From: Cristatella mucedo
Taxonomy: Eukaryota > Bryozoa > Phylactolaemata > Cristatellidae
Length of the DNA stretch: 64,000 nt
Assembly: GCA_009760855.2 (NCBI GenBank)
Contig: WPIO01000002.1
Span: 7,150,001-7,214,000, forward strand
Direction: 5' to 3'
The notes below the pieces were generated by a model. The model saw only the letters and a program-made list of their open reading frames with translations, was not told the origin of the DNA and did not search any database. Positions 11,412-26,409 of this stretch are shown here, piece after piece; position 1 is the first letter of the stretch; the number at the start of each line of letters is the position of its first letter. The position numbers and the translations under genes are program-made.

Positions 11412-11693
11412 TTTGATGTAGCAAGAATCCTCTGTTATAAAGAAGCTAAAGATATGGCAATTTGTATTTGTTCTGGATTGTTTAACATTGAAGAAATGGA
11501 TATGGTTAATCACACTTTATATTCTCATATTAGTAAATTACCTGATTCTTACATTGAAGGATGAGTTAAAATTTGTGATATCTATGATGAGATAGATAAA
11601 ACTAATAAAATTATAAATGATAATAAAGAAATGATAAAAGATAGTAGAGAGATGATAGATTCTATTTTTAAGAGTTTTTACCGAAGACGATAA
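11412..11693 (+). pseudogene. Decayed tandem paralogue of the 11,098 ORF, copy B
   Basis: A 94-codon frame parallels copy A, preceded by the same TATATAGAAA. The position of the start codon reads TTT (11,412-11,414) instead of ATG, and one in-frame TGA lies near 11,553. Residue similarity to copy A is clear over about 65 positions. The C-terminal 35 residues are Lys/Asn/Asp-rich and probably coiled. This is a tandem duplication inside the element, with one copy now dead. Confidence 0.6.
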
Positions 11694-11752
11694 CTCATTT
11701 GATTTTTCTTTTTAATCTGTGTGCATATAATTTTTTTAGTATTATATAGGAA

Positions 11753-12232
11753 ATGAAAGCAGTTACTGATCCCAGTCTTGCAACTACTTCATTAGCACCT
11801 AAATCTTATGTTGATTATCTTGTTAGGTCAATAATGACATCATATGATGAACAACAACTCAGTTCTGATGTTTCACGTATGACTGATGACTCTGTTAGGA
11901 AATTCTATCTTGATGAAGCAGATATTGAAGCACAAAAGATTATTAGCGCTGGTCAAACTGAAGTTTTATCAGGACTTGAGTCAAGGGTTAGATCTAAAGT
12001 TGATGCTCTTCTCGATGATCCTAAAGAAATTTCTGATTATACGACTTGGATTGCAACACAACTTCAAACACTCTCTACAGTCATATCTGGGGTATCTGGC
12101 GTTAAACCTGATATCACTGGAATTGTTAAAGATGAGTGTTATGCAGTTCTACCAAGTATTAGTGATGGTAAGAGTGCAAAACAAAAAGAAGCTGAGGCAG
12201 CACTAGAACAACTCGATCCAAGTGTTGTTTAA
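11753..12232 (+). CDS. Unrecognised 159-aa protein of the pPolB element
   Basis: The longest intact small frame of the element. It starts right after ATTATATAGGAA, the shared motif. Residues 15-110 look helical and Ser/Asp/Gln-rich, and residues 105-125 are more hydrophobic and glycine-bearing (TVISGVSGV). No signal peptide, membrane span or known motif is visible. Its intactness beside a heavily broken polymerase could mean chance survival, or later or stronger selection. Function unknown; a structural or DNA-binding role is possible but unsupported. Confidence 0.6.
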   Translation: MKAVTDPSLATTSLAPKSYVDYLVRSIMTSYDEQQLSSDVSRMTDDSVRKFYLDEADIEAQKIISAGQTEVLSGLESRVRSKVDALLDDPKEISDYTTWIATQLQTLSTVISGVSGVKPDITGIVKDECYAVLPSISDGKSAKQKEAEAALEQLDPSVV

Positions 12233-12268
12233 TTAATTTAAATAAAAAATAAAAATATTATATAGAAA

Positions 12269-12658
12269 ATGAATGTTGAGACAAGAAGTAAAGACTGTCT
12301 TGAAGAAGCACAAAGACAACATTATTCAAACTTTAAAATCTGTTCTTATTCAATGGGTAGAATTGAAGACATCAGATCAACATTTTTTAGATGCTCTAAA
12401 ACTGGTATTAGAATATAAAGCACTTAGAATTAATCAATCTGAACCAAAAATAGCAAATATATTCTCTAAAGTTAGAGATGGTTCAATCTTTGAAGAGTTC
12501 CTTAAAGACTTAAAAATATAAAAGATAAATAGTATGAAGTCTGAAGCTTACTCTAAAAAATAGAACTAACTAAACAAATGAAGAAAGAGATAGATGCAGG
12601 AAAGAGTTTTGATATACCAGAAGAATTGATTAAAGATACTATTGATTGGAAGATTTAA
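12269..12658 (+). pseudogene. Broken small gene of the pPolB element
   Basis: The start at 12,269 sits directly after TATATAGAAA. The same frame closes at the TAA at 12,656-12,658 with a Lys/Glu-rich helical C-terminus ending DTIDWKI. In between the frame is lost. An overlapping frame, 12,273-12,521, is open for 82 codons and carries the middle part, so at least two frameshifts are likely. Its stop overlaps the stop of the convergent minus-strand gene by two bases. Family unknown. Confidence 0.5.
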
Positions 12659-13490
12659 ACTGTAGGATCTTCAGGTGGATCACTATCAATTGCAGGATCA
12701 GCTGTAGCTGTCGGAGGCAATCTATCTATAGGATCATATGTAGAAGGTAAGTAACCAATAGGTGTGAACCATTGATCTGTTCTAACATCATATTTAATAC
12801 CAGCAAGATCTTTTGATAATGAATGTGAATACTTTACACCATTGACTAACAAAATCTCAATATAGTCCAAATCGCTTGGTGTTGAAATAGTACCATAATT
12901 CAAAACAGGATAAATAAGATTGAAACAAATTGTTTTTGTTTTTTCTCTATTGAAAATTTTTATATTAAACATAGATTCACTTAACACTAGCATAAAATTA
13001 TTTTCAATATTATAATACTTTATGTTAAGTAAATCAGAAGTTTATAGATTTAGAGAATTAAATTTATGGTTACATTTTAAGAATATAATATCACTATCAA
13101 ATTGTTCTCTTACACTTATACTAATTCCTAATGCCACAAGTCTATAGTTTACTCTTGCTCTATTATCATCTTTTAATGAAAATGAATTATTAACATTTGC
13201 TCTATTATACGTCATATATCTAGTTTCACTGTCATTATCATTAATAGCTCCGTCAGTTGACGTATCAATATCTTTTATTTTTATTTTTATTCTTGAGTAA
13301 GCTGGTTTTTTTATGTTAACATCTGATAATTTTCTAAAATTTGTTGACCATTAATATAAGAAGAAAATGCTTGTGTTGGTGTGTCTATATTATTTACGCT
13401 CTCTGCAGTTAAGTTACCCCAATATCCAATAAAACCAGTATTCCTTATAAATGTTCTAACAAATGGTAAGCTTCCACATTTCAAATAGAC
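12655..13490 (-). pseudogene. Broken convergent minus-strand gene of the pPolB element
   Basis: The minus strand has coding potential from about 13,490 down to 12,655 (about 278 codons), interrupted by one frameshift near 13,315 and one in-frame TAA at 13,042-13,044. The last piece is an open 112-codon frame with a Pro/Asp-rich C-terminal tail. The upstream part contains an aromatic/Gly-rich segment (GFIGYWGN). The 5' end is lost at a tRNA-like sequence (13,492-13,550) next to the right TIR. I do not recognise the family. In related elements, genes in such positions often encode virion proteins, but nothing here proves that. Confidence 0.5.
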
Positions 13491-13491
13491 T

Positions 13492-13550
13492 TACTGGACC
13501 AATGGTTAACGCGCTTGCCTCCAGACGCAACGAGATCGGATCGCAAAACA
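13492..13550 (+). repeat. tRNA-like (SINE-head-like) fragment inside the element
   Basis: TGGACCAATGGTTAACGCG resembles a tRNA D-arm/A box, and the following GCTTGCCTCCAGACG resembles the anticodon arm of tRNA-derived SINE heads. The T-arm is poor. It is GC-rich compared with the element and sits exactly where the minus-strand gene is cut off. Confidence 0.35.
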
Positions 13551-13570
13551 GGGTAAATCTGTTTATTAAT

Positions 13571-13781
13571 TATATAGTCACATCAACCTAAACAACTCTT
13601 AGTAGATATAAAATTAAGGGTATGGAGAATAGGGTCTCGAGAATGACGGCAGCCATTAAATAAATCGGATGACGAGAAACGATCGAGCGATAGCGAGATT
13701 GTTTATCGGAGGACGATTTGTTTAATTGATGACGTCATTCAATCGAGCCCTAGGCTACAAGCCATTCATTTTATATCTACT
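13571..13781 (-). repeat. Right TIR of the pPolB element
   Basis: Inverted partner of 6,335-6,549. Its outer ~185 nt is likewise an imperfect palindrome. Read on the minus strand, its inner end gives CTATATAATTAA, so a TATA-like box again points inwards, towards the minus-strand gene. CGGCC follows immediately outside. Confidence 0.9.
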
Positions 13782-13895
13782 CGGCCTAGCCGGTGACCAT
13801 TACCCTCATTATAGCCGTCCGGTCCTAGCCAACCGAACCTTGCCTGGGTACAGTAGTAGCGGCAACTGAGTCGCGGAAAAAACGTACATCTAAAG

Positions 13896-14601
13896 CTGCG
13901 TTTACACGGCAGACTTTCCCACAGATTTTGGACAGTTCTCACAAATTTGGGCTACTACGTCATCATACGTCTCAACACTTTGGGTGGATGAGCCAAGTTT
14001 GCAGACTCATCAGAAGGAGGACGTGTCAACTGTTTGGCTCCACGGTGGGTCAGCCGACCAATCAAAACCCCGGGGCTCGTCACATGCACTTCACGGCCAA
14101 AATTTAAATGGCTTACGTTCGTAGGCTTGCGTATATTGAGGCGGTCAGAGCAAGTCCTTGAATATGAGACGCTTATACATTATAACCAATGCTTCTTTTC
14201 TGCATAAAATATGCCGTGCGTCTGTTTATCAAATCCACCAACAAACCCGCAGCAGCAAACATTACTTAGCACTATACACCTGCACACTCGTAACGGCGAA
14301 AATCACTAGGTACTGCTCCCTTTCCGAAAAAAGCTTTTTTAAAATGCGTATCTTCATTGTATTATATTCTTCTCGTACTACTTCACAACGATGACTGCAG
14401 CAGCGAACTCAACTTCTGCCAGCGTTGTCTTTCTGGAGAAACCCTCTTTCGTACCAGCTTCCTGGATGAGAGCACGGGCTGTGGGCGTGACTAAGTCGGC
14501 CGTCGAATCTGCCGTGGGCGGGACTAAATCTGTCATGTAAACGTCCTAACTAGGAGGAAAGTCGGCGTCTGTCAGGAGGAAAGCCTGCCGTGTAAACGCA
14601 G
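13896..14601. mobile_element. Non-autonomous DNA transposon (MITE-like), TTTACACGGC TIRs
   Basis: Outer ends CTGCGTTTACACGGCAG (13,896 onward) and its near-perfect reverse complement, ending at 14,601, form ~24-bp TIRs around a 706-bp body with no transposase. No clear target duplication is visible. A related end sequence occurs in the element at 47.4-47.9 kb. Confidence 0.65.
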
Positions 14602-15274
14602 GTGACTCGAGGGACCTAGGCAGAGGAGCCTCGGTATCAGGTCAAAGACGAGCTTCTTACCGTGTGCACAGCGTTCTGCTGCAACACAATTTTGATATAT
14701 CTGTCCCCCCCCCCCGAAAAAATGGCTTGCTGAGGACGATGGCCTAAAATTTCCTTCCTTAAGCCCGCGGCAGCTGGAGCGATTGCAAGCGCGAACATGC
14801 TATCGGGCAACTAAACAGCCAGATTAGCGTCTCCTCGGCAACATCGTGCAGGCAGAACATTTCTAGAAAGCGATTTATCGATCTGGAAGACATTAAAAGT
14901 ACCGAACCTAGGGCACCCAGACGCCACGCCCGTAAGAAATTGCTTTCATGTAAGGCACTTGCAGGGAAAATAAGCAAGGTTTAAACGCTGCAGATGCGAC
15001 GAGATGTATTCTCGTGGCAATAGATGGCATCGTCGCCAAGCTGCATGCAGCTACGGCTACGATGAGCTGTAAGCAGGAGAATGGCGCGTCGTCACAGAGG
15101 CTCGAGCAGGAAGTGCCTTGACATTCTCTCCGCCTATTCGAGCAGTTTCCCTGACGCGGACCAGTGCTCTCCGGTCTGTTTAGTCAAGCAAGTGCTCTTG
15201 AAGCGCACCAGTGCTCTCCGGTGTGTCTACTCGAGCTAGTGTCCCGAGGCGAACCAGTGTTCTCTCTGGTCTGT
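14602..15274. other. 3' flank of GST-1; no gene recognised
   Basis: No recognisable coding similarity. A C homopolymer (about 14,705-14,714) is the only simple feature. Part of it is probably the GST-1 3' UTR. Confidence 0.4.

Positions 15275-21642
<6,368 letters not shown>

Positions 21643-21675
<33 letters not shown>
21643..21675 (-). repeat. (AGC)11 tract just upstream of the GST-1 start codon
   Basis: Eleven GCT units on the plus strand (AGC/CAG in the sense of the gene) end two bases before the ATG. They would lie in the 5' UTR. The tract is also open in frame, as polyalanine. Confidence 0.9.
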
Positions 21676-21676
<1 letters not shown>

Positions 21677-22567
21677 GACGCTTCGGGCTGGCGGAGTCAC
21701 AAATCTGCGGCGAAGAGTGAGCTACACCAGCCGGCGGGAGCCCTGCACGCCGGAAACACCCGAGCTCGAAACGGCCGAGCGAGGATGGCGTCGGCCTCAC
21801 CTGACAACGACCTCCGATAGACGGATAATCAAAGCGGATGTGCGCCTCGGGCGGTTCGCGGCGACGCGTTGCGCTCAATGAGGTCTCCCGCGTCATCGTC
21901 GCTTGGTGGGCGTGGCGCGGGAGCGGCACCGCATCCGCCCCATTTAGCCGCCTGGCGCGGTCGCTGCGGTGGCCATTAGCCTTAGCGTGCGCGATGGCTT
22001 CGACGGCAGACCGCCACTTTCGTCGGACGCAAGGCGCGAGCTTCCCATAGCAAGAGTGCAGCGGGCGTTTCTTCCGTTTTAATTTCCGCCGACAGGCAGA
22101 TGCTCGCGACGAGGGACTAGTCATGCCACCGACGGGTGCGAGGACCGGGCGACGACCGTCGAATCGCTTCGAAACGATAAGCAACGAAGCATCGCCGCCC
22201 CGATGCGGAGAGAGCACGCACGCGCAGACGTTACGAAAACCTGCGGCTTAAGGCTCGTACCAGTACGTGCGTACCGTACCACTGCGCCACGCACCGCGGA
22301 GCTACTGCCAGTTTGGCCACCCACCAAGTAGCCGGGCGCGCGGCCTAAAGTAAAGAGCATCTGTTTTAACGGGTTTATCTCTTCCGCGGCCGCAGGTACT
22401 GAGCTACTTTCACTCCGCTCGAAGTGATCAATAAGAAATAGCCATCTGCAGGCCTGGAAACCGCGACGTGGATCGTTAAGCGTGAGCGCCATAATTAATG
22501 CTACTAAGGAATGGCCCGCACGTCGCAGATCGAAATCGCATAAATGCTGTGCGGCTGGGTCGGATGC

Positions 22568-22810
22568 TCATGGAGAATGTGCGCGTGCGCGTGTGCGTGT
22601 GTTCGTGTGCGTGCGCGCGTGTGCGTGTGTGTGTGTGCACGTGTGTGTACGTATGTGCGCGTTCGCGCGTGTGCGTGTGTGTGTGTGTGTGTGTGCACGT
22701 GTGTGTACGTATGTGTGCGTTTGCGTGTGTTTGTACGTGTACCAGTACGTGCACACGTGTTTGTACGCGCGTGTTCACGCGCACGTGTGTACGCTGTTTG
22801 TGTGTTGAAT
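22568..22810. repeat. GT/GC alternating purine-pyrimidine tract
   Basis: About 240 bp of GTGTGC and GCGC alternation upstream of GST-1. A unit of roughly 60 bp, ending in GCACGTGTGTGTACGTATGT, appears twice (near 22,620-22,655 and 22,675-22,715). Confidence 0.85.
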
Positions 22811-23767
22811 CTGTTTGTGTGTTGAATGGACGAACAGCTCTCTGCTCCGACGGCTTACGCTCGCAGCTCGTAGCGTTCTCCTCGTAGCCCTGAGCCAACG
22901 GCCAGCCGAAGTCTACTACTAGGCAAGTGCGGCGAGCTAGACGCTTCGGCGCAAGCGCTCAATGACGATCCTGATCCTGATGGAGAATCCCAAAAGACAA
23001 GCGTTTACTGGGACCGTTAGCCCGTGGCTCCCACTCACTCCCAGTGCTTGAGACAATCCGTGCGAAACCTCGACAGCGAGTGAGTGAAAGAGGGGTAGAT
23101 TTAGAAGATAGATGAGCTGCTCAGAGCGAGGCTCTGTGTGCGTGCGTAAGAGCAACGGAGGATGTGTGAATGCCCGGCTGTACGCCGGGAAGGGCGCAAA
23201 CTGAGATGGTATGCCGGCGGTTCGGACCAGGGCTCGAAACGCAAGCACTCCGCCCTAGTACATAGCGGCCGCTGCGCGGCGCGGAGCTGCCGCTGTTCGA
23301 CGGCAAATAAGACTTCGACGGACGCTGCGGCGTCCAGCGCTAAGCAGCTTTAGCCCTCAGGCTGGGCGGCGGCGGCGAGAGCCGCCCGCGTCCTCGGTCT
23401 AGGTGGGTTTGGTGCCAGGCAGGCACGCGACCAGGGGCTGCGGTCAGGAAGCCAAAAGCCTAGCGCATCGGTTGTCCGCGAATGCTAGCTATGGTGCGCG
23501 TTACGCGTTATGGCGTGCGTTATGGTGTGCTATGTGCGCTATGGTGTGCGGTGTAATGGTTACGTTGTGCGGTAGAGCTAGCGTAGGGGTACTAGCCCAT
23601 GTGAGACCCGGGTGTGCGACAGACCCTGTCAGTCTCGAGCTAACTCGACGTATTCATGGCTCAGAGAGGAATTTCACGACACTCATCGCGACCATCATTA
23701 ACGCGCCATTAAAATTCCAAAAATAAACTGCGGCCGCGAGGCCCGCCAGATGTCGGGTTGGTTGGAA
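22811..23767. other. No recognised gene
   Basis: GC-rich intergenic DNA. A degenerate TATGGTGTGC-like tandem repeat is visible near 23,490-23,575. No recognisable coding similarity. Confidence 0.45.
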
Positions 23768-23855
23768 TAATAATAATGCAAATACATGTTTATAGCGCCC
23801 CTAGAGAACTGAATCTCTCTCTCTCTCTCTCTCTCCCTCTCTCTCTCTCTCTCCC

Positions 23856-23916
<61 letters not shown>

Positions 23917-24172
23917 GCACTTTACACATGCTGCATATAAGGCTTAACCAAATGTCTGATGGTAACATCAGCAAGCAGCAGGAAGGAACATGCACGCGAA
24001 GGACGAATCGCAAAGACCCAAAAACTGATATAATAAACAGATGCTTTCTGAGCTTCTTTTTAAATCTCGTCCTGTCGGGGGACATTGTGACGTGCGTCGG
24101 TAGTGAGTTCCAGGCTTTTCGGCTGTGCCTCAGCAGCCGCCTTTCGCGAGTTACCAAGGCGGCACGATAGAC
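23768..24172 (-). pseudogene. LINE 3' end with internal (CT)n expansion
   Basis: The minus strand encodes the last part of the reverse transcriptase (KAWNSLPTHV, then FKKKLRKHLF). It is followed by the 3' UTR, a long CT tract (23,813-23,913) exactly where intact copies have AATCTCTCTCTAG, and an (ATT)n tail. Confidence 0.75.
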
Positions 24173-24555
24173 TGGCCCCACGGTCGCCGCCGCTGCCGCC
24201 GCCGCCGCCACCGCCGCCGGGCAGAAATCGGGGCAAAAAGCCGCTGTAGCCCTAGCGCCGCCCAGCGCAGCAACGCCAAAGCTCCGCCAGTGAGGGCCTG
24301 GCCGCTAAAGGGCAGGCTAAAAGCAAGCGTATCTTCCCACCCCTTCCCCTCCCCTTCCCCTCAACTCCCCGCTGCGGTTACGCGTTCAAGAATGCAGCCG
24401 CAACTGCATACCGGCAATTGGCGCCGCTTCCGCGTCCGACCGACGTGTACGCTTGCAGCTCTTCCTGTGCGCCACATATGTGGGCTATGGCGCTCTGCTG
24501 CGCATCGGTCGTACGCTCGATCGCCTTCAGTGAGCCTTGAGCTCCGCTCCGCTTG

Positions 24556-24697
24556 TATTATTCATTTGTATAGCACCCCAAGAGAACTTAATCTCCATTC
24601 AGGCGCTTTGCTTTGCCTCGGGTCTCGAGCCCACGACCTCAGCCAGACCTTGGTCGGGGCGAGCACCTTAATCGCTTGACCAAACCAGCTCGGCACT
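24556..24697 (-). repeat. tRNA-derived SINE, family 1 (LINE-tailed)
   Basis: Read on the minus strand: head GCCGAGCTGGTTTGGTCAAG with an A-box-like part, B-box-like GGGCTCGAGACC, then tail AAGCGCCTGAATGGAGATTA, a partner arm GGGGTGCTATAC and an AT-rich end. The tail matches the LINE 3' stem-loop. Confidence 0.75.
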
Positions 24698-25145
24698 AGA
24701 CATGACGATATTTAAGAAGAGGCTTAAAACGCACCTGCCTAGCGAAGCATTCAGTGGGTCCTTGGGATTCGTCCTTTGTGTGCTTCGGTGTGCTGATACT
24801 GTGCAAGCTCCCACTAACCATGTTTTACATGTTGACACCGTGCATGTCACCTCTGACAGGGTCATGCTTGATGGCATTAAGCATAAAATATAAAAAAAAT
24901 ATTATTCATTTGTATAGCTCCCCGAGAGAACTTAATCTCTATTCAGGCGCTTCACATATGCCTCCGGGCTCGAGCCCACGACCTCAGCCAGACCATGGTC
25001 AGGGCGAGCACCTTAACCGCTGGACCAAACCTGCTCGGCATGTTACCACAAATCGTGTGATTGTGCTTTCTTTGCAGCATTTGTAAAGTGCCTAGAAAGA
25101 GATTCGGTTCTCTGGGGTGCTATACAAATGTATTATTATTGTTAT
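24698..25145 (+). pseudogene. LINE 3' fragment interrupted by a SINE
   Basis: Starts in the last reverse-transcriptase residues (TIFKKRLKTHLP, then AFSGSL), runs into the 3' UTR and breaks at about 24,895. It resumes at about 25,042 and ends with the conserved stem-loop (AAAGTGCCTAGAAAGAGATT) and ATT-rich tail near 25,145. Confidence 0.75.
24897..25041 (-). repeat. tRNA-derived SINE, family 1, nested in a LINE
   Basis: A well-preserved copy. On the minus strand the head contains TGGTCCAGCGGTTAAGG (A box), the B-box-like GGGCTCGAGCCC, and the LINE-like tail GAAGCGCCTGAATAGAGATT ending in AATAAT. Confidence 0.8.
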
Positions 25146-25493
25146 TATAAAACCTGCCCAAGATGAATACTTACGTCCAACACGTTCGTTTGTTCATAAA
25201 CTCCTGAAAGCACTCGAGAAATACGGGGTGCACCCATGCTTCTGCACTGATCGTTTCAGTTCATTCGGCAGATTCCGCAAAAATGACAGCCTCTGCTATC
25301 GCATTCATTCTCTTCACGTCGTTGGGATACATGCAGGGCAAAGGTTTTCAAAGTAAAAGCTTTTTTATTCTTTCCACTAACAAGGCGTTTTTTCAGGCTG
25401 TTTTGTTATCCTTAGCCGCACGCCTCAACATCTCGACCAACCAAGAGCCGTCCCATAGACGTTGGACAGAGAGGGCGGTAGTAAAAATACCCG

Positions 25494-25797
<304 letters not shown>

Positions 25798-26053
25798 GAA
25801 GCTCCCCTAGCACGAAACTTCCCACTAGCACGAATCGTCCTCATTGTCTCGAGTCTGCATTTCGCGGCAGCGGCATTGGGACGGCGATTTATGAGCTTAC
25901 CATGAAGCTTATGCACGTATTATGATGCACGTATTCTCTTGACCATAATTAGCTAGTTTCCTCGCATCAAGGAGAAGTTATTGGGGCAAGTTGCATCGGT
26001 CTATACGTATTTACGCTGCTATTTCGACTCAGAAATGGACGCGATTTGCACTC

Positions 26054-26130
26054 TGAGTATATCCTGCGATGGGTACATCCTGCGATGGGTATATCCGGGT
26101 ATATCCTGCGATGGGTATATTCTGCGAGAG
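26054..26130. repeat. Short tandem repeat, about 16-17 bp unit
   Basis: TATCCTGCGATGGGTA-like units occur four times with variation (near 26,060, 26,076, 26,102 and 26,118). Confidence 0.7.
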
Positions 26131-26224
26131 ACGGGCACTTGTTTTGCATGCCTGCAGCCGGTGAATATAAAGCCAAAGTCTCGGTCGGTCAATTCCGCAT
26201 GGCCATTTCTTTTCTTAGCATTTC

Positions 26225-26402
26225 TGCCGAAGTCCGGTAGCTGCCATAGACAGTAGCCCTAGGGTCATAGCCCAGGGTCAAGGTAAGGCGCACTTTTTTC
26301 GTCACCCAAATCGTCGGTTCGAGTGCTGCAGAGAGCGATCCTCTATTGCCCACTGAAAGCGGCGACGTTAGCCGCCAAGGCTCTTCTGCCGCTACATACA
26401 CG
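26225..26402 (+). repeat. tRNA-derived SINE, family 2
   Basis: A B-box-like GGTTCGAGTGC is followed by TTGCCCACTGAAAGCGGCG and then the core AAGGCTCTTCTGCCGC. The order is as in the copies at 2.6, 55.1 and 61.8 kb. Confidence 0.6.
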
Positions 26403-26409
26403 AGGTAGT

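Larger units (their letters stand above)
6335..13781. mobile_element. Compact Polinton-like element with protein-primed DNA polymerase
   Basis: A 7,447-bp AT-rich block is bounded by TIRs of about 213 bp whose outer ends read AGTAGATA and TATCTACT. CGGCC lies directly outside both ends (6,330-6,334 and 13,782-13,786) and is a candidate target duplication. The inside encodes a broken pPolB (6.6-10.7 kb), five small plus-strand genes or gene relics (10.8-12.7 kb) and one convergent broken minus-strand gene (12.7-13.5 kb). pPolB with TIRs is the core of Mavericks/Polintons, adintoviruses and bidnaviruses. Standard Polintons are 15-20 kb with integrase, ATPase, protease and capsid genes, none of which I recognise here. 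The element is inactive: the polymerase has about ten breaks. It may be a deletion derivative or a separate small lineage. Confidence 0.85.

Noticed and set aside
11753-12232. Capsid protein assignment for the 159-codon ORF
   Set aside because: It is too short, with no recognisable jelly-roll pattern; left as unknown.
6335-13781. Parvovirus or bidnavirus insertion as a definite identity
   Set aside because: Palindromic ends and pPolB are suggestive, but no parvovirus-like capsid, helicase or phospholipase motif was seen.
24897-25041. Additional tRNA genes at the SINE heads
   Set aside because: Heads have A and B boxes but no proper acceptor stem, and each is fused to a SINE body; only 56,570-56,642 forms a full cloverleaf.
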